A stretch of DNA of 11,997 bases from DATLYB01 sp964502525 (GTDB lineage: Bacteria; Bacteroidota; Bacteroidia; Chitinophagales; CAIOSU01): the NCBI GenBank assembly GCA_964502525.1, contig CAZCXH010000158.1, positions 1-11,997 on the forward strand. Reading direction: 5' to 3'. This document shows positions 5,267-11,920 of this stretch, in pieces. The notes under the pieces were generated by a model. It was given only the letters and a program-made list of their open reading frames with translations, was not told where the DNA came from and did no database searches. The translations under genes and the position numbers were made by a program. Every line of letters starts with the position of its first letter. Position 1 is the stretch's first letter.

Positions 5267-8200
5267 TCAAATATCCTGCTCTTTTGGCTTCCTCTCCCGC
5301 TGCAGATCGTTTAATTCGGCACACGCCCTGTTCATCTCTGCATCCAGTTCACTCACCAGTCTGGCGATTTCGTCCAACCGTTCTTTTGATTTGGCTCTCT
5401 GCTCGATTTCTTCCGCTGCTTGCTTTAAAGAGGGCGCTCCTATGTAATGAAATTGCGGGATAAGGGAGTGCGCTGATTCCCTGATGGACTTCCAATCCGT
5501 TTCTTTAACGGCTTTATTCAGTTGCGCAAAAAGTGCCGGGGCAGTCAGCAGATACATACTCAAATATTCTGCCCTTTTGGCTTCGTCTCCCTCTGTCATT
5601 TTTTCCAGCAGGTCGAGGTTGACAACCTTGTTCTTTTTTCCGGACTTGATTTTTTCTTTTTCAGCCACCCCGGCAATCTTATGTATCAATTCTTCCTGGC
5701 TGAACGGTTTAGCAAGGTAATCGTCCATTCCGGCTGCAAGGCAATCATTGCTTTCCTGCTTCGTTGCGCAGGCGGACATCGCCATGATTTTTACTTTGTT
5801 CTTGGGGTGCGGCAAGTCTGTTCGGATTTTCTTAGCCGCCTCGTAACCGTTCATTACCGGCATCAGCAGGTCCATCAGCACCAGATCATAGTCATTGGCT
5901 GAAACGAGCCGCACCGCTTCTTCGCCATTCTCCGCAATGTCTATCCTGGCGTTTTTGATAATCTCCCCGAGGGTATCCATAGCAACCATCCTGTTGAAGG
6001 CATGATTTTCCACCAAAAGAACACTGAGATTTTCAAAGTATATATCTGTAGGCTCAAGCGCCTCTTTTTTTGCCGGCATCTGCGGGCTGATGCCGTACAG
6101 AATGTCAAATCGAAATAAAGAACCCTTGTTAACATCACTCCGCACGGAAATTTTGCCGTTCTGCAATTCAACCAACTTCCTGCAGATGACCAACCCTAAC
6201 CCGCTTCCGCCAAACTCCCTTGCAATTTCCCTGCCTGTAAAGACAGATTCCAATTTGTCCGGGGGGATTCCTCTTCCTGTATCTTCCACGCCAAACTCGA
6301 GGCGAATGGAAGAATCAGTCTTTTCCGCCACCCTGCAGGAGATGGCGATGCCTCCTTTCTCAGTGAACTTAACCGCATTGTTCACCAGGTTCAAAATGAT
6401 TTCATGCAGCCTCACCGGATCACCCATCACAAAATCAGGAACATCCGGTGAAATATCCGCGCTCACCTTCAGCTTTTTTTCCTCAATCAGAAGACGCATG
6501 ACGTTAAGCACTCCCTCAATCGCTTCTCTGACACTGAAATCGGCAGCTTGTATTTCCAGCTTTCCGGATTGGATTTTTGAAATGTCAAGTATATCATTAA
6601 TAATAACCAGCATATTATTCGCTGATTGCTTTATTACCTTCAAGTATTGAGCTTGCCGCGGGGATAAATCCGATTTCAACAACAGGTCGGTGAGTCCCGC
6701 CACTGAAATCATAGGGGTTCTTATTTCGTGGCTCATGTTTGCCAGAAATTGCTCTTCAAACTCTTTGGCTTTCTTAAGTTCATTGTTTGCAATGACCAAT
6801 TCCTCCGTCCTTTTCTCCACAATTTTTTCAAGCCGTTCTTTTGAACGCACCAGCCTTCTCTGGTTCCAAGCCACAATGCCCCAGATTATCAATCCGAGCA
6901 GCAATGCATAGGCAGCGAATGCCCATATTGTCAGATAAAACGGAGGCAATATTGAGAATGAATAAGCCGCTTCGGTGCCTTGCAGTTCATAGATGTTTTT
7001 AGCTTTTACCCTGAAGGTATAATTGCCCGGGCCGAGATGGGTATAGCGTATTTTCGTTCCATTGCTCCAGCGCGACCAGCGGGCATCGTAACCCTCCAAT
7101 ATCACGCTGTAACTGTTTTCTCCCTCATAAAAAGGAGCGGCAAATTCGAAAGCAATGTTATTATGCTCATATTTAATTTTATGCAAAGCATAGCCGCCCG
7201 CGCCCATAAATAACAAAGAATCTTCTCCCAAAACCACCTTTCGCAGCAGGGCTGGAAAGTTTTGGATATTGTTTCTTTTTACTTTGGCATCATACCGAAC
7301 CAGGAAATCTGTGGCGCCCAGCCAGACTATTTCATTCTCATCAAAGTAAATGGACCAAATGCTGGTGGCGGGTATTTCCATGCAGGCCGTACTGTCCCAT
7401 TGATAGCCTCCCTCCGCATCAGGAACTATTTTGCCCGCTTTTCCTCTGGACACCACCCAGATATTTCCGTATGGATCAGTCCGCACCGGACCAGCCTCCT
7501 GTGAACGTTCGTTGAAATATTCAAACCTTTTGTCGCTGGTGTGCGTGAATCTGTTTTGGGCGCGGTCAAGCTGAAACACGCCCTGAAGGGTGCCAAAGTA
7601 AATTTCATCATCTATAAAAAATGGCTCAACCCATCCGGACGGCAGCATATTGGCAGAATCAAAAACCACGATGGAGTTCCCGGCTGAGTTGGCAAGGTCA
7701 AGCCGGTAAAGCTTATCTGTAAAATTTGATGCCCAAATAATATCGCCTTTTTCCGTTATGCCCTTGTAAATGATATCCCTGATTCCATTCAGCGCTTTTC
7801 CGGCATTCCAATTTCCATTAATCAATTCCAGCGGAACAATTGCATTGTCCATTGCAGCAAAGACCAGGCTTCCGTTTTCTTTGGATCGGAACAAGTCCGT
7901 GGCGATGCCGTCAGCGATTTTTTTTGCCCGGTTTCCCTCTATTTGAAATATTCCTTGGACGGTGGCGACCAGCAACCTGTTATTTGACTCCAGCAGCTTA
8001 AACGCCTGGTTCTCTATTTCCTTAATTCTTTCAAAACTGACCGGCATAAGGAAGCCCGTCTCTTTTTGAACGTAAACTCCGTCAGTTGTCGAGATGTAGA
8101 GTCTGCCGTTAAAACGCCTCAAACTCACGACAAATCCCGTATAGCCGCTCCGCTGATCTATGAAGCTGAGAGAGGAATTTAATTGGGTTCGCGAGATTCC

Positions 8201-9157
8201 CTGGTCATGCCCTATCCACAACCCATCGGCAGCGTCAATATAAATCGCATTTGCAATATTGTCAGGTATTCCGTCCTCTTTGTCAATAAGATCCACAAAA
8301 TCTCCTTTGCTGTCAATCACAATCACCCCTCCTGAAAGCGTGCCGATTGCAATTTTTCCGTCTGAGGTTCCCGCAGTCCTTTCAATCCCTCTTTGGGAGT
8401 TGAGGAAATCAGCAACCTTCCCGTTTAATTTAATCAGTTCTGAGCCTCCATTGAACAGGAAGTAGTCATTATTATTTTTTACCAGCACCTCTCTGGTTGA
8501 TTTATTGCAGGGGCAAAGATTTTTAAAGTAATTAACCACTTCCAAATCGTTCAGCTCCCCGGCTGCGGGCACAACCACTTCTATTCCGTCAGTATTTAAT
8601 TTGACCAATCCGGTATTTTTTTGCTTCAAGTACAGAAGACCGTCAACAACATATGCTTCGGAAAATATTGACTCCGCATGCCACACTTGCATTTGGCTGC
8701 CTTTGTATCTCATTACCTGGTCCTTTGTCAGAAAAATGATTTCATCACCGAGCCCGTGCACGAAGAAAATAGTGCCGAACTCCCTGTCAGATTCGCTCAG
8801 GAGGCTTAACAATGATTTGAATGAGAGCCTGCCGATTGAATCAGGGGCGAGGTATCCAAGGTCGCCTTTGCCGCCAACATAAATTGTTCCTTTCGGGTCC
8901 AGGGCAAAATCGCGGGGACCGAGATGGGCTGTGCCCTCCACCATGCGCCAATAGAAGCCGTCAAATTCAAGCACCCCGGAACCATTGGCGAAATACATTA
9001 ATCCGGAAGGCGATTGGATGATCCCGACATTCTGCGGGCTTGAAACATAGTCGCCTGAAAATGATCTGGGCGTATAAACCTTTGCATTCATGGATGAAGA
9101 TTCTCCATGAGCGGAACTGCAAAGGATGAATAAAGCGATGACGGCACCACGCCTCAT
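5267..9157 (-). CDS. Hybrid sensor histidine kinase with Reg_prop propeller, receiver and C-terminal HPt
   Basis: This one-protein phosphorelay has 1296 residues. A signal peptide (about 1-18) is followed by a periplasmic beta-propeller of two-component-regulator type to about residue 655, with blades such as GLWIGHDQGISR and NIWVVSRGKAG. Next come a Y_Y_Y domain (about 663-738), one membrane helix (741-764) and a coiled coil (767-800). The HisKA H-box SHEIRTPM has phospho-acceptor H810. The HATPase has an N-box with N926/N927, DTGRGI at 959-964 and GGSGLGL at 983-989. A receiver follows (about 1045-1162) with D1096, S1128 and K1150. The end is a helical HPt domain with AHSLIPQF, H1230. Most Bacteroidota kinases of this build end in an AraC-type DNA-binding domain; this one does not, so it needs a separate response regulator. 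The 11214-11882 regulator is the nearest candidate. Odd points are E1050-N1051 at the receiver's acidic pair and a short ATP lid. The ligand is unknown. The start ATG at 9157 gives a proper signal peptide. Confidence 0.93.
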   Translation of the reverse strand: MRRGAVIALFILCSSAHGESSSMNAKVYTPRSFSGDYVSSPQNVGIIQSPSGLMYFANGSGVLEFDGFYWRMVEGTAHLGPRDFALDPKGTIYVGGKGDLGYLAPDSIGRLSFKSLLSLLSESDREFGTIFFVHGLGDEIIFLTKDQVMRYKGSQMQVWHAESIFSEAYVVDGLLYLKQKNTGLVKLNTDGIEVVVPAAGELNDLEVVNYFKNLCPCNKSTREVLVKNNNDYFLFNGGSELIKLNGKVADFLNSQRGIERTAGTSDGKIAIGTLSGGVIVIDSKGDFVDLIDKEDGIPDNIANAIYIDAADGLWIGHDQGISRTQLNSSLSFIDQRSGYTGFVVSLRRFNGRLYISTTDGVYVQKETGFLMPVSFERIKEIENQAFKLLESNNRLLVATVQGIFQIEGNRAKKIADGIATDLFRSKENGSLVFAAMDNAIVPLELINGNWNAGKALNGIRDIIYKGITEKGDIIWASNFTDKLYRLDLANSAGNSIVVFDSANMLPSGWVEPFFIDDEIYFGTLQGVFQLDRAQNRFTHTSDKRFEYFNERSQEAGPVRTDPYGNIWVVSRGKAGKIVPDAEGGYQWDSTACMEIPATSIWSIYFDENEIVWLGATDFLVRYDAKVKRNNIQNFPALLRKVVLGEDSLLFMGAGGYALHKIKYEHNNIAFEFAAPFYEGENSYSVILEGYDARWSRWSNGTKIRYTHLGPGNYTFRVKAKNIYELQGTEAAYSFSILPPFYLTIWAFAAYALLLGLIIWGIVAWNQRRLVRSKERLEKIVEKRTEELVIANNELKKAKEFEEQFLANMSHEIRTPMISVAGLTDLLLKSDLSPRQAQYLKVIKQSANNMLVIINDILDISKIQSGKLEIQAADFSVREAIEGVLNVMRLLIEEKKLKVSADISPDVPDFVMGDPVRLHEIILNLVNNAVKFTEKGGIAISCRVAEKTDSSIRLEFGVEDTGRGIPPDKLESVFTGREIAREFGGSGLGLVICRKLVELQNGKISVRSDVNKGSLFRFDILYGISPQMPAKKEALEPTDIYFENLSVLLVENHAFNRMVAMDTLGEIIKNARIDIAENGEEAVRLVSANDYDLVLMDLLMPVMNGYEAAKKIRTDLPHPKNKVKIMAMSACATKQESNDCLAAGMDDYLAKPFSQEELIHKIAGVAEKEKIKSGKKNKVVNLDLLEKMTEGDEAKRAEYLSMYLLTAPALFAQLNKAVKETDWKSIRESAHSLIPQFHYIGAPSLKQAAEEIEQRAKSKERLDEIARLVSELDAEMNRACAELNDLQRERKPKEQDI

Positions 9158-9218
9158 AACCGGATTTTTCCTCTTATGCTGTAAAAGGAAAGGCTAATGT
9201 AAAAAAAAGCAGAGAATA

Positions 9219-9249
9219 TTTTTTTATTTGAGCAAACTTTTTATTTTTG
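9219..9249 (+). promoter_or_regulatory. Candidate promoter for the small paralogous gene pair
   Basis: TATTTTTG (9242-9249) matches the Bacteroidota -7 box TAnnTTTG exactly. TTTT at 9219-9222, 19 bases upstream, fits the -33 box TTTG at three of four positions. Another TTTG (9227-9230) is too close. The 143-base gap is shared with the divergent kinase gene; on the minus strand TACATTAG (9194-9201) is a weak -7 candidate without a good -33. Confidence 0.5.
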
Positions 9250-9279
9250 ACCTGGTTGTTTGATATAGAAGATTTTCTA

Positions 9280-9289
9280 AACCCTTAAA
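9280..9289 (+). promoter_or_regulatory. Leader motif AACCCTTAAA before the 9301 gene
   Basis: AACCCTTAAA ends 11 bases before the ATG at 9301. The identical 10-mer lies 10 bases before the ATG at 9612. Related versions precede the genes starting at 3506 (3487-3496), 10373 (10383-10393) and 11060 (11071-11080). It probably acts in translation start or RNA stability, since no Shine-Dalgarno site is present. Confidence 0.45.
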
Positions 9290-9300
9290 AACTTCATGTT

Positions 9301-9558
9301 ATGGAAAAAGAACAAAGAAGAATAAACCAGGGAATTATCATCTGCAAAAATCCCGGAAGCCTTATCGTAACCGGCAGAAATGTTATACATCCCCGCCTTC
9401 CTGACACCGCGAACCAGCTTTACGTTCCTTTTGATGAGGCACCGGTGGGTCTGGAAGTGGGCCATGTGGTTGAGTTCGAGTGGGATGGAACCCCGCCCGG
9501 GCCGTTTAAAGCAATGAATTTGCGGTTGGCCAGCGATTGGCCTCCTGCTCCCGAGTAA
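9301..9558 (+). CDS. Small protein with cold-shock-like C-terminal half, paralog 1
   Basis: This is an 85-residue cytoplasmic protein with no signal peptide or membrane helix. Residues 54-76 (VGHVVEFEWDGTPPGPFKAM) resemble the last strands of cold-shock domains (EGQKVxF...GPxAxNV), and LYVPF (40-44) sits where the RNP2 motif VFVHF would be. The RNP1 motif KGFGFI is not present: the matching place reads GSLIV. A divergent OB-fold protein is therefore plausible, but nucleic-acid binding is not shown. It is clearly related to the next gene: both have (K/Q)GI-I-(C/V)K-P, TANQ-Y, and VG--V-F-W-G-PP---A--LR. The start at 9301 is supported by the promoter at 9219-9249 and the leader motif. It runs divergently from the sensor kinase gene and is probably co-transcribed with 9612-9833. 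Confidence 0.75.
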   Translation: MEKEQRRINQGIIICKNPGSLIVTGRNVIHPRLPDTANQLYVPFDEAPVGLEVGHVVEFEWDGTPPGPFKAMNLRLASDWPPAPE

Positions 9559-9591
9559 AATCAATCAGAATCCGTTTAACTTTTTTTCCTT

Positions 9592-9601
9592 AACCCTTAA
9601 A
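9592..9601 (+). promoter_or_regulatory. Leader motif AACCCTTAAA before the 9612 gene
   Basis: This is an exact copy of the 10-mer at 9280-9289, with nearly the same distance to its start codon. It implies that the duplication of the two small genes included their translation leaders. Confidence 0.45.
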
Positions 9602-9611
9602 TCCTTTTACC

Positions 9612-9833
9612 ATGTCTAACAACAAAGGAATTGTCATCGTAAAGATTCCGCCTGCGATGGGCGGAGGCGGAACTATCCAGGTAACCTTTCATGATACCCA
9701 TGACCCGCTATATTCCCCAACTGCCAATCAGGGCTACGCGAGTTTCAGCGGAAGTACGTCAAAGAATGTTGGTGATCCCGTAACATTCAATTGGGCGGGA
9801 GGTCCGCCTTATACTGCGACCGCTCTGCGGTGA
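9612..9833 (+). CDS. Small protein with cold-shock-like C-terminal half, paralog 2
   Basis: This 73-residue protein is a diverged tandem copy of the gene at 9301. Its N-terminus MSNNKGIVIVKIP matches RINQGIIICKNP. PTANQGYASF matches DTANQLYVPF, and VGDPVTFNWAGGPPYTATALR matches the VGHVVEFEWDG segment of paralog 1. Differences are a glycine stretch (MGGGGT, about 16-21), the loss of the aromatic-hydrophobic LYVPF pattern, and a C-terminus that ends right after LR without the paralog's SDWPPAPE tail. It lies 53 bases after paralog 1 with no clear promoter of its own, so a two-gene transcript is likely. I do not recognise a named family. The fold suggestion (cold-shock/OB) is inference and is weaker here than for paralog 1. 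No standard terminator is visible after the stop. Confidence 0.7.
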   Translation: MSNNKGIVIVKIPPAMGGGGTIQVTFHDTHDPLYSPTANQGYASFSGSTSKNVGDPVTFNWAGGPPYTATALR

Positions 9834-10127
9834 AGGTTCTGCAAATGGGGTACTGCGCCTAAGTATCTTTTTAAAATTAAAAATAGAACGCAGAAAGACG
9901 CAGAAAACAGGATGACCACAGATAAAGCGATCAGCGATTATCCGTACCATCCGCGTTATCAGCGTTCTATTATCATTCTGTTATTATGATTTATACTGTG
10001 CACGGGATAAAATCATATATTTTCTATTTCTGTTTACGGTTTACGGTGTGAACAAACTCCAAACCGTAAACGGCCCAATGGTGAAATTTATCCCGTCAAA
10101 GCGGTCAAAGTATAAATTAAACAGCCG
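9834..10127. repeat. Intergenic region with decayed repeat copy B and a GTTTACGG inverted repeat
   Basis: No gene is supported here. At 9916-9971 lie CACAGAT, GATCAGCG and GCGTTCTATT in the same order as at 94-150. At 10032-10042 GTTTACGGTTT faces AAACCGTAAAC at 10061-10071, an 11-base perfect inverted repeat with an 18-base loop. It is identical in its arms to 1188-1243. The left arm runs on as a second TTTACGG heptamer (10039-10045). Confidence 0.6.
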
Positions 10128-10373
10128 CTAAATGCGCCTTGCGATGGCAGTCTGAATAAATAAAGGCGCGGCTTTATGCACCCTTTGCCCCTTTTGCTGA
10201 GGGGAAAATAAAGATGCGGGAGTGTACTTTGCCCTCCGGCTGCCGGTTTGAGATGATTTTTCTTCTTCAAGATATTTCCTGGGTATGCATCCGTTTTGAA
10301 AGAACCGGTAAGTGCAAATGCCGATAAGGATTCCGGCAACAAGCGTTGCTCCAATGAAACTGATGATCAACAT
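10128..10373 (-). CDS. Probable small single-pass membrane protein
   Basis: This is an 81-residue reading frame of unknown function. The N-terminal 24 residues form one good membrane helix (LIISFIGATLVAGILIGICTY), followed by a basic, polar tail with an acidic patch LEEEK. Support for it being real comes from the leader AACCTTTTAAA (10383-10393), 9 bases before the ATG, of the same kind as four other genes here. It also lies 69 bases behind the secreted-protein gene on the same strand. The C-terminal half runs through repeat-like DNA (CCCCTCAGCAAAAGGGG) and has unremarkable composition, so the true protein may once have been shorter or may be decaying. The overlapping frame at 10088-10354 has no such leader and is not preferred. 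Confidence 0.45.
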   Translation of the reverse strand: MLIISFIGATLVAGILIGICTYRFFQNGCIPRKYLEEEKSSQTGSRRAKYTPASLFSPQQKGQRVHKAAPLFIQTAIARRI

Positions 10374-10442
10374 AACGAAGAGTTTAAAAGGTTATTTAAT
10401 CTTTTTCAGTTACTATAAATTCGCGTTCTGCTGAACAGGATA

Positions 10443-11060
10443 TTACCTTAAGGATAAATCCGGCTGTTTTTCCTTTCCCGGTTCGTTGATAAAAACTTTG
10501 AAGGTGAATGACTGTCCGCCTGCAGCATCACTTAGCTGCACAATAAATTTCTGTCCTGCTTCAACCGGAACGTTGATGGTTTTATAGAAATACCATATTC
10601 CCCATTTATAGTAGTATGGCTGCTCCTTATCAAGGCTGCACGACCACAACAGGCTGCCATTTTCACCCATCACCTGAACATTGAAGCCAGCGGGGTCAGC
10701 AAGCAATTCCGCGGGACGACAATAAAACAGCGCGATCTGGCCCCCCGAAGCCGATTTTTCATGCGATTGAATGACCTGCTCCTTTCCGGCAGAGGAGACG
10801 GCTTCTGCAGCCGCTTTTTCATCACTCAGGACGTTTATCCTGTCATTGGATGCGTAAAAAACATTAGTGATGGACTCGTAGCCGTTTTCGCCACCCAATC
10901 TCAGAATGCTTGTGCCGTTGACATATTTGGCATCTCCCACATTCCAGTTTTTAAGAATCTCGGGGTTGCCAACTCTTTCTTTTACCAGTTTGAGCGGGGG
11001 TTGGCTGAAGACCAATGAAACGCTCATTGCAGCGATGCAGATTAAGGTCGGTGTTTTCAT
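10443..11060 (-). CDS. Secreted protein of unknown function
   Basis: This 205-residue protein has a signal peptide (MKTPTL, hydrophobic to VSLVFSQ, likely cleavage near residue 19). No cysteine follows at a lipobox, so it is probably soluble and periplasmic. The first part of the mature protein contains VNGTSILRLGGENGYESITNVFYASND. A lysine/alanine/glutamate-rich middle (about 80-105) looks helical. The last 90 residues look like a beta-sandwich: ALFYCRPAELLADPAGFNV, then an aromatic run YYYKWGIWYFYK (about 150-161), then FIVQLSDAAGG and FTFKVFINEP. I know no family for it. It has a promoter candidate and an AACCTCAAAA leader just upstream. It lies between the NarL-type regulator and the kinase gene on the same strand, so a link to that signalling pair is possible but unproven. 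Confidence 0.78.
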   Translation of the reverse strand: MKTPTLICIAAMSVSLVFSQPPLKLVKERVGNPEILKNWNVGDAKYVNGTSILRLGGENGYESITNVFYASNDRINVLSDEKAAAEAVSSAGKEQVIQSHEKSASGGQIALFYCRPAELLADPAGFNVQVMGENGSLLWSCSLDKEQPYYYKWGIWYFYKTINVPVEAGQKFIVQLSDAAGGQSFTFKVFINEPGKEKQPDLSLR

Positions 11061-11100
11061 GGCTTTGCTTTTTTGAGGTTAATTAAGAAATTCATCACGG

Positions 11101-11131
11101 CAATGATAGGAGCAAAGCCTGCCGGAGAAAA
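11101..11131 (-). promoter_or_regulatory. Candidate promoter for the 10443-11060 gene
   Basis: On the minus strand, TTTT (11128-11131) and TATCATTG (11101-11108) are 19 bases apart. This fits TTTG-(19-21)-TAnnTTTG with one mismatch per box. The leader to the ATG at 11060 would be about 35 bases and includes the AACCTCAAAA motif at 11071-11080. Confidence 0.45.
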
Positions 11132-11195
11132 TAAGCTAAAGGTCTAAAAAACGGGGCTTAAAGACGTAGCAGAAAGAAGGACTGGAATTATACTC

Positions 11196-11216
11196 AAAAA
11201 TGAACGGCTGCCGTCA
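11196..11216 (-). terminator. Weak terminator overlapping the stop of the response regulator
   Basis: On the minus strand, TGACGG pairs with CCG(T)TCA with one bulged base and a 3-base loop, followed by TTTTT (plus 11196-11200). The TGA stop codon forms the base of the stem. The stem is short, so efficiency is doubtful. Confidence 0.35.
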
Positions 11217-11882
11217 TTCCACTATTCCGTGCTTGACGGCATAGGCAATCAGTTCAGCAGAATTATTTACATTTAATTTCCGGAGTATGTTTGTGCGATG
11301 CTTGTCCACCGTTCTTTTGCTGATGAGCAGCTTCGAGGCTATCTGCTTGTTCACCAGCCCGTTCGCAATACACCTGACTATCTCTATTTCACGCTGAGTC
11401 AGGTGCGGGTGCCCGTTCTTTGCCGGAATTTTTCTAGGCAGGATGATTTGCTTGAAATCCTGCAGGATGGCTTCCATCGGCATGCTGCCAAAATAATGTT
11501 CATCACGCAGCACTTTCTCGATCGCCAGTTCCAATTCCTTTTGATCCGCATCTTTCAGGATATATCCCCAGGCGCCTGCCTCCAGCATTCGGAAAACATC
11601 CTCCTTATCATAAGACCCGGTTAACACCAATACTTTAAGGCCGGGATGTTTTTTAATCAATTCCCTGGTGGTTTCAATGCCATCCTTTTCAGGCATGATA
11701 ATATCCATCAGCACAATATCGAACTCGTTTTCATCCGCATAGGACAGAGCCTCAAACCCGTTCTCCGCGGGGAAAACCTCGTATTTCCCCGCCTTTCCGA
11801 GCATGTCGGAAATAGCGCGCCTGACAAGCGCATGGTCATCTGCAACAAGAACATTAATCTTCTGCGTTTTCTCCTTTCTCAA
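11214..11882 (-). CDS. NarL/FixJ-family response regulator (receiver plus LuxR-type HTH)
   Basis: This 222-residue DNA-binding response regulator has a receiver domain at residues 9-125. It shows the acidic pair D15/D16 (VADDH), phospho-acceptor D60 in VLMDIIMP, T88 (VLTGS) and K110 (ILKDA), all intact. A linker leads to the LuxR-type helix-turn-helix (about 160-222), with LTQREIEIVRCIANG, NKQIASKLLISKRTVDKHR and NILRKLNVNN. No kinase is adjacent. The closest is the HPt-ended hybrid kinase at 5267-9157, which lacks its own output domain, so this is its best candidate partner (inference). The longest frame starts at TTG (11882) with AAAGGAG just inside the coding sequence. There is no in-frame ATG before VADDH, so the start is either this TTG or another rare start codon. 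The upstream gene context is outside the window. Confidence 0.92.
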   Translation of the reverse strand: MRKEKTQKINVLVADDHALVRRAISDMLGKAGKYEVFPAENGFEALSYADENEFDIVLMDIIMPEKDGIETTRELIKKHPGLKVLVLTGSYDKEDVFRMLEAGAWGYILKDADQKELELAIEKVLRDEHYFGSMPMEAILQDFKQIILPRKIPAKNGHPHLTQREIEIVRCIANGLVNKQIASKLLISKRTVDKHRTNILRKLNVNNSAELIAYAVKHGIVE

Positions 11883-11912
11883 TTTGGAAATTTGGAAATG
11901 TTAATTACGCCA

Positions 11913-11920
11913 TAAATATA
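11913..11920 (-). promoter_or_regulatory. Weak -7 box candidate for the response regulator
   Basis: TATATTTA on the minus strand matches TAnnTTTG at all but the last position and lies about 30 bases before the TTG start. No convincing -33 box is found at the right distance. The remaining bases to the window end (11921-11997) are AT-rich, with a small CGCA-AAAA-TGCG hairpin and nothing else I recognise. Confidence 0.25.

Noticed and set aside
10088..10354. 88-codon frame overlapping the small membrane protein gene
   Set aside because: It is a different frame without a leader motif. The frame starting at 10373 has both a leader and a clear N-terminal membrane helix.
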